The notes under the pieces: model-generated
Told to the model about the DNA's origin: nothing
Seen by the model: only the letters and a program-made list of their open reading frames with translations
Database searches by the model: none
Made by a program: the position numbers and the translations under genes
Shown here: positions 1 through 11,059 of the stretch, piece by piece
Numbering within the stretch: the stretch's first letter is position 1
Layout of the letters: the number at the start of each line of letters is the position of its first letter
From: Erodium maritimum
Taxonomy: Eukaryota; Streptophyta; Magnoliopsida; Geraniales; Geraniaceae
DNA length: 64,000 nucleotides
Assembly (NCBI GenBank): GCA_963921825.1
Contig: OY997590.1
Span: 43,169,039-43,233,038, forward strand
Reading direction: 5' to 3'

Positions 1-293
1 GAGAGACACTGGAGGTGGGCCGGCCAATATTTAATGCCGGTCGGTCTTTCTTGCCGGTTTGTGGAGACACATTTGAGCTGGGCCGGCCGATACCTCGCGT
101 CGGTCGACATGTTTGGCGGCACATTATGGCGCGGCCGGCCTCTTTCTTGGAAGGCCGACCAATATTTGACTGGGCGACCTTTCAATTCTAATGAAATAAG
201 TTACTTGTCTGGATTTCTTACACCTAATAACGTGTTCTCTACCCTTACACCTTTGAAATTTATAAGTACGCTTGGGACTTGGGATGAGGTAGT
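1..293. repeat. Tandem repeat unit, copy 1 (left part)
   Basis: This stretch aligns closely with 8883-9174, so it is the first of two copies of a unit of about 480 bp; the window begins inside it. Within the unit, a GGCCGGCC/GGCCGACC core followed by AATATTT or GATACCT recurs every 50-60 bp, giving an internal sub-repeat. No coding sequence is recognisable. The copy is cut at 293 by copia element A and resumes at 8696. The matching uninterrupted stretch near 9165-9185 serves as an empty-site control for that insertion. It could be a satellite or part of an old unclassified element. Confidence 0.7.
289..293. repeat. Target site duplication of A (left)
   Basis: GTAGT lies directly before the left LTR of A. 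Its partner at 8691-8695 is GTGGT, one mismatch. Removing A and one copy restores a sequence colinear with the uninterrupted unit around 9170. Confidence 0.8.
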
Positions 294-1976
294 TGTGGGT
301 CTCGAGGTAGGGTTGGAGATGAACCAACTCGCAGCGGAAAATCAAGGAAAACCAAGAGACGATTAAAACCATGAAACAACTAACAAAGAATGGATTCATA
401 AGAAAAAAATTCAGCACTATTTCTTACCAAAACAAGAACACCGGTTAGCGAATGATTGGCTTGAGTCTCCAAGACGCCTACGTATCCACATAGGAATTAA
501 AGACACGTAGTTCTTCTCTTTGAGGACTCAAGAACACAAAAATGGAGGCGGAAACTAGCCAAACCCGAAATGGTAGGAGGAGGGAGAGAAAAAATTTGAT
601 TCCCATTTGTGTCTTGTGTTTGTTATGTTGAAAAAAGTTGACTTAAACATAACAAACCCCATACTTGTCAAAAAGGCATGGGACAAGCATGGCGACAAGT
701 AAGGTGTAAATAGGACAAAGTATGGCAAGACAAGATTGGGTTAGGTGGTGAATCACCAACACGTTAATCCTTGTCTTGCTTACTTAGTACTAATTAATCA
801 AGACTTGATTAATTAGTTCCATTGTCCTTGGTTGCATGAGCCTTTCATGGGCCTCTTGGAACATGTCCCGTGGCTATTTCCAATTAGGTCCCGTGATTTT
901 CTCATCGCCTCAAAGCCTTCCATACCGAAAATGTCCAACGTTATCCGACGCGATCAATCCCAAGACTCCAAACCTTGTCTCGATCCGTAAAGTCCTATTC
1001 ACTTACGAGCACATGACCCAAAACCCAGTTTTCGTCATGTCCCGAGACAACTCCTTTTGGCCGTTCTCCGGAAGTGTGTCAATGAGTTTCATCCTCCGGT
1101 GTGACCCTTAGGTTTATGCATGTCAATAGATCAATGTAAAATCCCATTTTACTTGATCCTATTTAAGTGGAAACTAACGAGACTTTAGTATTGCCTGACA
1201 CTATATAACGAATTGACCCTGTCGATTCTAACCTTTCCGTCGTCCCTGTCATTTTCCTTTTATCTCCGATATCCTGATTGAGATAAGGCATAGAGTCGTC
1301 ATCCTTATTATTCTCAATCGCTGTTCCTTGATATGTGAGTTCAATGAATATATGATACCCAGTATCATGTGCATGGCCATGCTATTCTTTCAGTGACTCT
1401 TGATCAAGCGGACGAGAACCAATATCTTTCTCATATCTCAGTATGAGGGATAAATCCCTTAGCCGTCTTTCGTGTCACTCATGCAGCCCGTCCCCAAGCC
1501 AATCCTGGCCGTTATGGAAGCCCTGTTACGGACCACGTTAGGCTCAGGTCAAACTTAGTTGTTGACTACATAGCGATCACAAAAACTCCTTGGTCTAAGG
1601 ATGCATAACAAGCTACGACAATGAATATGTTCATGACTTGATCTATGGCACATATTCATGTCGGGTCGTCCAATATCATGCCCCACATGATATCTATGAT
1701 CAGACTCGAGAATCCCATTCCAATGACTAACAGAACGTAAGCCATAAAGAGCCATCTTTCATACTAGTCGCTTCCAGTGAAGCTTTGTTGACTAGGGACC
1801 CATTGAGTGTGATCTATCTCGATCTATGGTTCTATTCGCATGGTGGACATAAATCAGAGCACACATCGATATATTACTCCAACACATAAGTAATATAAAG
1901 TCGCTTTAATTTTATTGCTAACGATGACATATACATTTGGACATTTAGGATTGAACTATGGGCACTAAGACTAACA
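294..1976 (-). repeat. 3' LTR of copia A (1.68 kb)
   Basis: Read on the minus strand it starts TGTTAGTCTTAG and ends at CCACA, a degraded CCAACA terminus. It is homologous to 7047-8690 and to the LTRs of B, D, E and H. It carries the inverted repeats described for H and an open stretch of 66 codons (1555-1755, minus) that recurs in the other LTRs. Confidence 0.92.
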
Positions 1977-1991
1977 ATCTCCCACTTGCCC
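1977..1991 (-). promoter_or_regulatory. Polypurine tract of A
   Basis: On the minus strand this reads GGGCAAGTGGGAGAT immediately before the 3' LTR. A purine run at this position primes plus-strand DNA synthesis in LTR retrotransposons. The same motif lies beside the left LTR of D. Confidence 0.85.
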
Positions 1992-2079
1992 TAGTTCCAA
2001 TCTAAACTCCAATATGTCCCCATCGACTTTACATGTCTAACATGTTTAGGCAGCGACACTGCCTTAGTCAAAGGGTTGG

Positions 2080-2450
2080 CTATGTTATCATCTGTTGCAA
2101 TATAGGTTATCTTCACTTCACCTCAGTTCAGTAATTCTATGATTAGGTGGATACGTCGTAGTACATGTTTGGATTTGTTATGCGATCTGGGCTTTTAGCT
2201 TGCGCAATGGCCCTTGTGTTGTCGCAAAATGGATTCACCGGGCTGGATGGGTTTTTAATTACACCCAACCCTGCCGTGAATTTCCAAATCCACATAGCCT
2301 CCTTAGCTGCCTCTGCAGCATCCATGTACTTGGCCTCTGTCGTAGATTTGGAAATGGTATCTTGCTTTACGCTCTCCCAGCTAAAGCTCTGCCATTCAGC
2401 ATAAACACATATCCTGACTGACTTCTAAAGTCATCTGGATTTGCCTTGGA
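2080..2450 (-). pseudogene. RNase H remnant of A
   Basis: Minus-strand translation around 2143-2325 gives MDAAEAAKEAMWIWK followed by CDNTRAIAQAK, the second half of a copia RNase H domain, with a conserved Asp in CDN. Upstream, near 2340-2440, traces of the STTEAxY box lie in another frame. The first part of the domain, normally joined to the RT thumb, is shortened by deletion compared with X. The domain would remove RNA from RNA:DNA hybrids during reverse transcription, but frameshifts and stops make it non-functional here. Confidence 0.75.
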
Positions 2451-2563
2451 AAACTAGCGTCTACTCATCCTTCAACGACTAGTTCAACATCATCTTTCCC
2501 CCGGGTTAGACTGATGTCTACTGGTACAACATATGGCTTACGAGACATCCGGTCTCATATATG

Positions 2564-3551
2564 TCATGGCATATATGATCGATCCTGCCCCCAGGCGCAT
2601 AGGATTCTCATCATCCTTTTCAGCTCATCGGGTTTCTTAGGACATTGATTCTTGTTGAGATGAATGCCATGACTAGTGGGTAAGAGTCCTTTCTTTGAAT
2701 CGAGCATTAAGAACCTACTCAATGCCTTGTTCACATAGGTTCCCTGACTTAAATCCAAGACCCTCTTGGTGCGATCTCTACATATCTTAATCCTTAAGAT
2801 ATAAGAAGCATCGCCTAAGTCCTTTATGGAAAAACACTTCCTCAACCAAGCTTTAGTCTCGTGCAAGGTTGGGATGTCGTTTTCAATGAGAACCAGAAAG
2901 GTAATCTTGCTCCCACTAGCCTTCTTATAAACGCAAGATTCATCCTCGTTTTTGATTAACCCAAATCCAATTACAGCTTCATCAAAATTAAGGATCCAAC
3001 TAGGAGAAGTTCGTTTCAATCCATAAATGGATTTCAGCAACTTATAAATCTTTCCCTTATTCTTCGGATCGTCAAAACCTTTGGGCCGAGACATACAAAC
3101 GTACTCAGTCAAATTTCCATTTAGGAAAGCGGTTTTGACATCCACTTGCCATATCTCGTAATTATGATACGCAGTTATGTCAAGAAGAATTTGGATCGAT
3201 TTTGACCATAGCCACTAGGGAGTAGGTTTGCTCATAGTCAATCCATTGGATCTGCCTATAACCTTTCACAACCAGTTGAGCTTTGTAGGTCAGAAGGTTG
3301 CCGTCCATGTCCATCTTCACCTTGAAGATCCATTTGCATCCGATAGTCCTCACACCATTGATGGGATCAACCGGTTCCCAGACTCGGTTGTCCGACATGG
3401 ATTGCATTTCCTCCCTCATGGCTCCCAGCCATAACTCGGAGTCGGGCCCATCCACGACTTCCTGAAAGGTGGCTGGATCATCGTGATCCACCATGACTTT
3501 ATTGTCACCTCTGGATACCATATCTTGGAGGTGGAAGATTGATCCTTTCAA
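2564..3551 (-). pseudogene. Reverse transcriptase remnant of A, lacking YVDD
   Basis: Two minus-strand blocks cover a copia RT. Block 3180-3551 holds the N-terminal part (WLGAMREEMQSM, GCKWIFKVKMDMDG, a YKAQLVVKGY box). Block 2564-3145 begins MDVKTAFLNGNLTEYV, so the first catalytic Asp is present. The expected LYVDDIL box is missing: the frame runs from TFLV directly into LIENDIPTL at about 2885-2895, matching an in-frame 21-bp deletion relative to X. The two blocks are in different frames. D and E have the same deletion. The protein could not have polymerase activity. Confidence 0.9.
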
Positions 3552-3596
3552 ATCGCCTTGGACCTTCTGGAATTGTAACAGGAATTGGTTCTTACT

Positions 3597-4979
3597 CTAC
3601 GACAATCTCTGGCTCCTTTCTACTGGGTCGTCAATTGGTTTAGACAGATTTGTACCATCCTGAATTTCTTCGAGATGCACATTCCTCCCAATGACGTCTT
3701 TGGAAACAAAACTCCTTTTCCATAAAGACTCCACCCCAAGCGACGAACACCATGTTCTCACTGGGATTGTAGAAGTAGTATCCCCTTGTTGCTTTGGGAT
3801 ACCACACGAAGGTGTATATCTCAGATCTTGGTTCAAGCTTAGTCGAAACCAAATGTTTCACATAAGCCTCGCAACCACAAATCTTTAGGAAGGACAAAGC
3901 GGGCATCATCCCGTACCATTTTTAAAATGGTGTCCCTTCCACACCCTTCGTTGAAGCCCGATTCACTATGAATGCGGTTATCTCTAGAGCATAACCCCAG
4001 AAAGAGATTGGGAGATCAGTCCAACTAATCATGGAACGGCCCATTGTCTAACAATGTCCGATTTCTCCGTTTGGCTACACCTTTCAACTACATTGTCCCA
4101 GGAGGAGTCCATTCCAAAAGGATCCCATTCTCTTTTACATGATCTAATAACTCTGCGGTCAAGTATTTTCCACCTCGATCCAATCGAAGTGTCTTAATAC
4201 CTTTATCGAGCTGGTTTTCTATTTTAGTCTTAAACTTTTTGAATTTATCAAAAGCTTCAGACTTATGTCTCACCGAATAGACATAACCATATTTACTGTA
4301 ATCATCAGTAAATGTGATAAAGTAGCTAAAACCCCTCATGGCAAGTGAACTTATTAGTCTCTACACACATTCGAGTGTATCAGCCCCAATAATTCACCCG
4401 CCCTTTCATCGCGGTCGATAAAGGTCACTTTAGTCATTTTGCCCAACAAACAAACCTTGCACCTATCGATCGAATGGAATTTGAATGAACCTGAAAGCCC
4501 GCAGTTCTGAAGTGCTGATAGGCGCTTCTTGTTTATGCGGCCCAAATGACAGTGCCATAACAGAGTTGGGTTTAAATCGTTGGATTTAGACCTATTGGTA
4601 TTAACGTAATATATAGAACTTTAGGCATTGTTACCCATATCTAATATGTACAATCCTCCAACCAAGTCAGTACTGCTATAAAACATATCATTGCATAGAA
4701 CATTGAAAACTCCATTTCCAATATTAACATTATATCCTTCCTTGTCAAACACGGATACAGATATAATATTCCTACTAAAAGTAGGTATGAAATATACATT
4801 ATACAATACTAAGACAAGGCCTCTTGCCAAAGCAAGACTCATGGATCCTACAACAGTTGCCACAACTCTGAGGTCCACTTCGTGCTTTCCAAACCTCTCA
4901 TACTTTGAGCCACAATATATTAGGGCATGTGGGAGATTCAGTCCTGGTATCTAATAGCCATGAATCTTAGGAAGTAGAG
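3597..4979 (-). pseudogene. Protease-integrase remnant of A
   Basis: Minus strand, in order from 4979 down. The protease start reads SWLLDTRTES, where an aspartic protease needs DTG. A protease C-terminal half covers 4621-4878. The integrase zinc region (MGRINKKRLSAL..CKVC, 4354-4545) has Arg where the second zinc His should be. The integrase core (4088-4339) has FTDDYSKYGYVY and RLDRGGKYL. A C-terminal linker lies at 3597-3909. The first catalytic Asp (HSD) is Asn (HSN). Near 4050 the catalytic Glu position reads Lys (VAKRRNR). The segment is broken across several frames. D has the same integrase substitutions, E does not. Confidence 0.85.
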
Positions 4980-5507
4980 AGATGTAGCTCTATAGAGTTA
5001 ATATCAGATGAAGGCACGGTCCCACCGCCCTTCCTTAGATCATCCAGGTTTTTTGATGAAGGCGTAGTCCTACTGCCCTTCTTCAGATCATCCAGGCGAT
5101 TTGATGAAAGTGCAGTCCCACTGCCCTTCTTCAGATCAACCGTGAACTTCCTGTAATCCCGGTTCCAATGACCAGGCTGTTGGCAGTAGAAGCAGACATT
5201 CTCAGGTGTCTCATCTTTCCTGCCAAGTGCCAATGGGCCCCGCCCTTGCCACTTCCAATTCCCTTGTTGACCATCAGAATATCCTTGTATCCCAGATCCC
5301 TGATATATTCTTCTCAACAGTTAATGAAACTTCATGTAACTCTGATATGGTCTTAGAGACAGCCTTGTCAAGGACATATTCTTTGCGTTCAGACTTGAGG
5401 ACTATCCTCAAAATTCTGTACCAGTCCAAATAGTTTGTCTGAATTAGCTTGACCCTGTCAAGAATGGTTTTTAATGACAAACTATTAATGTTCGCTGAAT
5501 TTGCCAT
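4980..5507 (-). pseudogene. Gag remnant of A, internally deleted
   Basis: The start at 5507 gives MANSANINSLSLKTILDRV, a copia Gag N-terminus. After about 50 residues (EYVLDKAV) the frame jumps straight to SKTISELHEVSLTVEKN; in X these are separated by more than 100 codons, so the middle of Gag is deleted. A second frame (4967-5317) carries a zinc knuckle, CFYCQQPGHWNRDY, in which the final Cys of CCHC is Tyr. After it come three degenerate direct repeats of about 17 residues (LDDLKKGS..T.PSS). Gag would form the particle and bind RNA; this copy could not encode an intact one. Confidence 0.85.
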
Positions 5508-7033
5508 TTGATCTACAACAGATAAAATTCAATCAGTAAACCGATTTTTTTTTTATGAATATCAAGCTTAAACACCAACAATCGATTCTAAACCTTTAGA
5601 ATCTGAAACCAAGATCCTTGATTAACTCGATTAAGCTGAACTAATGCTCACCACTTAATCGAGCTATGTAGGTAGGACTCCATCCAATCACATCCAATGT
5701 GACTCTTGGCTAGGGTATGTACTTATGTACACGACTTATCCTATCTGTTACCCTAGCTCAACCTCAGGCTGAGAATAGTAGTCGGGTCCACCAATTTTCA
5801 ACTATGGCCGGTCACTATGTAGGTGCTCCACTAATGCGCACGACACCCACATATGTCGTCCAAACCTACTACCCCACTTTCCCATGGATGCTCCGCTAAT
5901 GCGCACGACACCCATAGAACGGGGAGGTAGTAAGGTGTTGATAATTGGGAGGTATCGGACATGACCCATTTTTACTTGTCCAGTTGTGATTAAAACTTTG
6001 ACAGATCCTAAATGCGATGAGCACATCAACTACATTCCAAATGCAATGATGCCTCATATTACATCCAATGTAATTCTTCCTTCGAACCCGTCAACTACAT
6101 CCAATGTAATGATGATTTTAAGGGCTCATACACAAGGATTAAAATTTCAATTTTATCTTTGCATGTGAGGTGATATGCTTGGTACATAAAGTTAAGCATG
6201 CAATTCTAAAACACATAGAATTAGTCATGAATAAACTAAACCAAGCATAAAGAGATAAATGTTCACATAATATCCCCCTAAACTAACTCCCACTAGCTCT
6301 TGAGCTCCACCGACTCCAAGCCGATGCCAACACCCGAAAAGCTACCAAATGACCTTTTCGCCATTTCTTCGTCTTGAGTAAAATATTACAATTTAATACA
6401 CGACTCGCATGTAGGGAATAAATAAATATTACAAACAAGTGGTTCGACGACCACACCTTGAAAGAATAATTACACGCTAACTCTAATGGCTCGCAGACCG
6501 TGAAAAGTGATAAATAATTAAATCGAGCTCGGGGCTATTATGTACACCATGCCAACATCACATCACACATCGTGTTATCAAACATCATGTGATATTCCGA
6601 TTTTATTTAATAGCCAAGTTTCAAAAAAATTTGATGCTCGGTTTATCGAAACCGTTCAAAAATGAAACTTTTGAACATTTGATCTTCGAGTTCGTCATGA
6701 CGGTACCAAACTCGTCATAATTAACAAAACGGTTTAGCTTTGGCATATCAACCATCCAATGGTCGTGCTTGGCCTAGCTCCGTCCAACGGAGCCCCGTTC
6801 GGTCCCGGTTTCGGCTCCCCAAGAGTCCCGCTCCCGAGACCCGAACAATCAAAATTTTTTCCAAATTCCCAGATTTGAAATAATTTTCAAAAATTCATTT
6901 TACATGCATTAAATCCATAAACAAGAATTTAAAACATGTTATCAAGCAATTTAGCAAAACAACATGCCAAAACGAAACTTTCAAGCAAAACCGAAACTTT
7001 GAACACCGTCTTGTGAATCTCGAAGGTAGCACG
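5508..7033 (-). other. 5' leader of A, no gene
   Basis: About 1.5 kb between primer site and gag, without a supported coding region. It holds two hairpins with nearly the same loop (5816-5853 and 5881-5918) and the inverted repeat ATTACATCCAATGTAAT at 6058-6074. The same leader occurs in D, E and X, with strong conservation of the segment next to gag. Confidence 0.8.
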
Positions 7034-7045
7034 ACTCTGATACCA
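7034..7045 (-). promoter_or_regulatory. Primer binding site of A (tRNA-iMet)
   Basis: Minus strand reads TGGTATCAGAGT one base inside the 5' LTR, matching the initiator-Met complement TGGTATCAGAGC except at the last base. Confidence 0.85.
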
Positions 7046-7046
7046 C

Positions 7047-8690
7047 TGTTGGGTCTCGAGGTAGGGTTGGAGATGAACAAACTCGCAGCGGAAAATCAAT
7101 GAAAACCAAGAGACGATTAAAAACCATGAAACAACTAACAAAGAATTGATTCACAAGAAAAAAACTCAGCATTATTTCTTACCAAAACAAGAACACCGGG
7201 TAATGAATGATTGGCTTGAGTCTCCAAGACGCCTACGTATCCACATGGGAATCAAAGCCACATAGTTCTTCTCTTTGAGGACTCAAGAACACAAAAATGG
7301 AGGTTGAAACTAGCCAAACCCGAAATGGTAGTAGGAGGGAGAGAAAAAAGTTGATTCCCATTTGTGTCTTGTGTTTGTTATGTTGAAAAAAGATGACTTA
7401 AACATAACAAACCCCATACTTGTCCAACTAAAGGCATGGGACAAGCATGGTGACAAGTAAGGTGTAAATAGGACAAAGTATGGCAAGACAAGATTGGGTT
7501 AGGTGGTGAATCACCAACACCTTAATCCTTGTCTTGCTTATCAAGACTTGATTAATTAGTTCCATGGGCCTTGGTTGCATGGGCCTTTCATGGGCCTCTT
7601 GGAACATGGCTCGTGGCCATTTCCAACGAGGTCCCATGATTCGCTCATCGCCTCCAAGCCTTCCATACCGGAAATGTCCAACATGATCCAACGCGATCAA
7701 TCCCAAGACTCCAAGCCTTGTCTCGATCCGTAAAGTCCTATTCACTTACGGGCACATGACCCAAAACCCAGTTTTGGTCATGTCCCGAGACAACTCCCTT
7801 TTGGCCATTCTCCATAAATGTGTCAATGAGTTTCATCCTCCGGTGTGACCCTTAGGTTTATGCATGTCAATAGATCAACGTAAAATCCCATTTTACTTGA
7901 TCATATTTAAGTGGCAACTAACAAGACTTTAGTACTGCCTGATACTGCATAACGAATCGACCATGTCTATTCTAACGAACCGATATCCTGATTGAGATAA
8001 GGCATAAAGTCGTCATCCTTATTATTCTCAATAACTATTCCTTGATATGTGAGATGACTGAATATATGATACCCAGTATCATGTGCATGGCCATGCTATT
8101 CTTTCAGTCACTCTCGATCAAGCGGCCGAGAACCGATATCTTTCTCATACCTCAGTTTGAGGGATAAATCCCTTAACCGTCTTTCGTGTCACTCATGTAG
8201 CCCGTCCCCAAGCCAATCCTGGCCGTTATGGAAGCCCTGTTACGGACAACGTTAGGCTCAGGTCAAACTCAGTTGTTGACTACATAGCGATCATAAAGAC
8301 TCCTTGGTCTAAGGATACATGACAAGCTACGACAATGAATATGTTCATGACTTGATCTATGACACATATTCATGTCGGGTCGTCCAATATCATGTCCCAC
8401 ATGATATCTATGATCAGACTCTGGAATCCCATTCCAATGACTAACAGAACGTAAGCCATAAAGAGCCATCTTTCATACTAGTCGCTTCTAGTGAAGCTTT
8501 GTTGAGTAGGGACCCATCGAGTGTGATCTATCTCGATCTATGGTTCTATTCGGATGGTGGGCATAGACCAGAGCACACATCGATATATTAATCCAACACA
8601 TAAGTAATATAAAGTCGCTTTAATTTTATTACTAACGATGATATATACATTTGGACATTCAAGATTGAACTACGTCCACTAAGACTAACA
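7047..8690 (-). repeat. 5' LTR of copia A (1.64 kb)
   Basis: On the minus strand it runs from TGTTAGTCTTAG to CCAACA. It would hold the promoter and the polyadenylation region. Two deletions distinguish it from the 3' LTR. The 66-codon open stretch is at 8269-8469. Confidence 0.92.
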
Positions 8691-8695
8691 GTGGT

Positions 8696-9237
8696 TCCAT
8701 TTATGAGTTAGAATACTGCATGTGGGTCGTAGTGGATTAGTGAAAGAGTTCATAGAGGAGAAGAATGTCAGGGAGTAGGGTCAGAAGGTTTGTTTTTGAG
8801 GATAGGTTGGATGGAAACAGATGATGTGGAGTAGTGTTCATGGAGAATCAATAATGGACGACCGTTGTTTTGAGGTTGGTCGAGACACAGTAGAGGTGGG
8901 CCGACCAATATTTAATGTAGGTCGGTCTGTCTTGCCGGTTGGTCGAGACATGTTTGAGCTGGGCCGACCGATACCTCGCTTCGGTCGACATGTTTTGCGG
9001 CACATTATGTAGCGGTCAGCCTCTTTCCCGGTAGACCGACCAATATTTGACCAGGCGACCTTTGAATGCTAATGAAAGAAATTACTTGTCTGGGTTTCTT
9101 ACACCTAATACCGTGGTCTCTACCCTTACACCTTTGAAATTTATAAGTACGTTTGGGACTTGGGATGAGGTAGATCCATTTTGGAGGTGGACTAGTGCAT
9201 GTGGGTGGTAGTGGATTCGCGAAAGAGTTCGCACGCT
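8696..9237. repeat. Remainder of tandem unit 1 and unit 2
   Basis: 8696-8757 completes the sequence interrupted by A, sharing a segment (GCATGTGGGTSGTAGTGGATT) with 9195-9215. 8758-8876 is the rest of the first unit, without recognisable content. From 8877 the second unit repeats bases 1-293 with the same GGCCGACC-type sub-repeats. It stops near 9237, where sequence homologous to a copia leader begins. No gene is supported. Confidence 0.65.
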
Positions 9238-9878
9238 TGATTGATAACATGATTTACTTTCTTGCATGTGGGTTTAATGCATGAAATTGGTGATTTTCGA
9301 AATAAAATCAAATAACAAAGTTTAATTTTTGGGGTCACGAGACCGGGACTCTCGAGGAGCCGATCCCGTGGCCAGACGGGGCTCCGTTGGACGGAGCTAT
9401 GCCGAGTCGTGACTATTGGATAGTCGGAAGGCCGGGGCTAAACCGTTTGGGGAATTGCGAAGAGTTTGGAACCGTTATGATGAACCACAAAATTAAACAT
9501 TCGGAAAATTCATTTTTGAAACCAGTTTCGATAAACCGTGTAATAATTTTCGAAACTTGGAAGCTAATTAAAATGAATCATAATACGCTGTTTGGCAACA
9601 CGATGTACGATGTGATGGTTATGCATGGTGCACGTTAATAGCTCCGGGTAGTTTTATCGTTTTTCTCGGACTGCGTGCCGATAGTGTTAGTGTGTAACTA
9701 TTCTTTTAAGGTGTGGTCGTCGTACCACTTGTTTGTAATAATTATTATTTCCCGACGTACGAGTTGTGTACTTTATTGTAACCGTTATCGTCAGCTTGGA
9801 GACGAAGGAGCTCAAGAGGCGAGCGGGAGACAGCTGGAAACAGCTTGGAGTAGATGGACGTCAAGAGGCGAGTGGGAG
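9238..9878 (+). other. 5' leader of X, first part
   Basis: Colinear with the leader of E (about 59380-60030): the GGGACTCTCGRGGAGCCG block, the GGGGCTCCGTTGGAC block and the AAGGTGTGGTCGTCG block occur in the same order. The end (9785-9878) has two degenerate copies of a unit of about 50 bp beginning CAGCTTGGAG. Y interrupts it after 9878. Confidence 0.75.
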
Positions 9879-9883
9879 GCCCA
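9879..9883. repeat. Target site duplication of Y (left)
   Basis: GCCCA directly before TGATGAG. The identical GCCCA at 30217-30221 follows CTCATCA. Confidence 0.7.
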
Positions 9884-9912
9884 TGATGAGTGGGGATGAC
9901 TATGCGTCAAAT

Positions 9913-11059
9913 CCCTCTTTTAATGTGCATCAAGACACGGTCATCAAGCAATATAGAGACGGTTAAGTACCGGTCGATCCCACAGGGAGTAGAGGTATCA
10001 CTAGTATTTTGGTAAAACCTGGGGACGTGGGTTGTCACTTCCACATCCCCGAAAGGGAAAATAAGGGCATAAAAGTAAAGGTTGTTGTTTAAGTTTAGAA
10101 AATAAAGAAATCTATATACACGCTACCACCTAAGACACATAACTTTGATTCACACAAAGAGCCGGTCATGGGTATGAATTCCAATTAACGCATGGTTTGG
10201 CTAACGAGGGTGAAAACGAATAATGCTTTCCTTATGGTCTTAGAACACTTAAGTTCTTATGTATGCGGTATCAAGAAATCAACTACATACTAGTCACGGG
10301 GAGATGGCACAAGACCATTGCTCGGACCGAAATGCGAATCACTAATCATCGAGAAGCAATAAAAATAGAAATAGGGTATAGTTCTATGATCTTGAGCGAA
10401 GCTCGATCAATCATCGAACGAGAGATAACAACAACGAATGCATGTCACTCTCGCTACCAACTACCAATAGTAGAGATAGCTACACCACTCAGCGAATCGA
10501 CTCAGCTACTCCTAGTTCACTTCCTAATTCCCAAATACCATCAATAACGATGAACACCAGAAATCGGGTAGAACTAAATAGAGTATCGAATCGCGATACT
10601 CTGGTACCACACAAGCATGAGAGGACTCTAAATAAATGTCGAATCTACTCTACTACGCCTAGTTCAATCGACCTGACGAGCGAATAAATAGATCATCAAG
10701 GAGAACTAAATAGAGCAACGAATCACGAAGCTCTGGTAATACACAAGCATGAGTAAACTCTAAACCATGGACGAATCTACTTAGCTACGCCTAGTTCATT
10801 TCTCGAATATCAAACACCATTGTTCAAGATGGTACCTATAATCGAGTAGAACTAAATAGAACCTCGTTCTAGTAATAAACAAGCGTAAGAAAATTCTATA
10901 AAAGTGAAATCCCGTCTCGCATTAGATCGAATCATGGATCGCTCCAAACATCGATCTCCATAGCGCACATGACATTTAGGGAAAATCCCCAAATCGTTCG
11001 GTCGGTTTAAAACACACAAGAGAATCGAGAAAACACATCCTAGCATATTTGTATCTCGT
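9913..11059. repeat. Y left arm, outer part
   Basis: Reverse complement of about 28375-29503. It contains three degenerate units of about 130 bp, each with a GAACTAAATAGAG-like box, an ACACAAGCATGAG box and a CTACGCCTAGTTCA box. No credible gene. The gypsy insertion G cuts it at 11059 and it continues at 25301. Confidence 0.8.
11055..11059. repeat. Target site duplication of G (left)
   Basis: CTCGT before the G LTR. An identical CTCGT at 25296-25300 follows its ACA end. The right arm of Y near 28365-28390 gives the uninterrupted sequence. Confidence 0.88.

Larger units (their letters stand above)
294..8690 (-). mobile_element. Ty1/copia element A, complete but defective
   Basis: A full-length LTR retrotransposon of about 8.4 kb on the minus strand: 5' LTR 7047-8690, primer site 7034-7045, leader to 5508, then gag, PR, IN, RT and RH remnants in copia order, a polypurine tract at 1977-1991 and the 3' LTR at 294-1976. 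Integrase precedes reverse transcriptase, which defines the copia superfamily. All reading frames are broken by stops and frameshifts. The two LTRs differ by many substitutions and by indels; the right LTR lacks about 17 bp near 7540 and about 35 bp near 7975. That makes A clearly older than D. It shares the inactivating changes of D and E described under those entries. Confidence 0.93.

Noticed and set aside
9250..9270. Possible primer site of X at the start of its leader
   Set aside because: No TGGTATCAGAGC or other tRNA complement could be found between 9180 and 9300.
9884..9931. A complete left LTR of Y
   Set aside because: Only TGATGAG and the last bases match the right end. Some 680 bp would have to be deleted, so it is reported only as a terminus.
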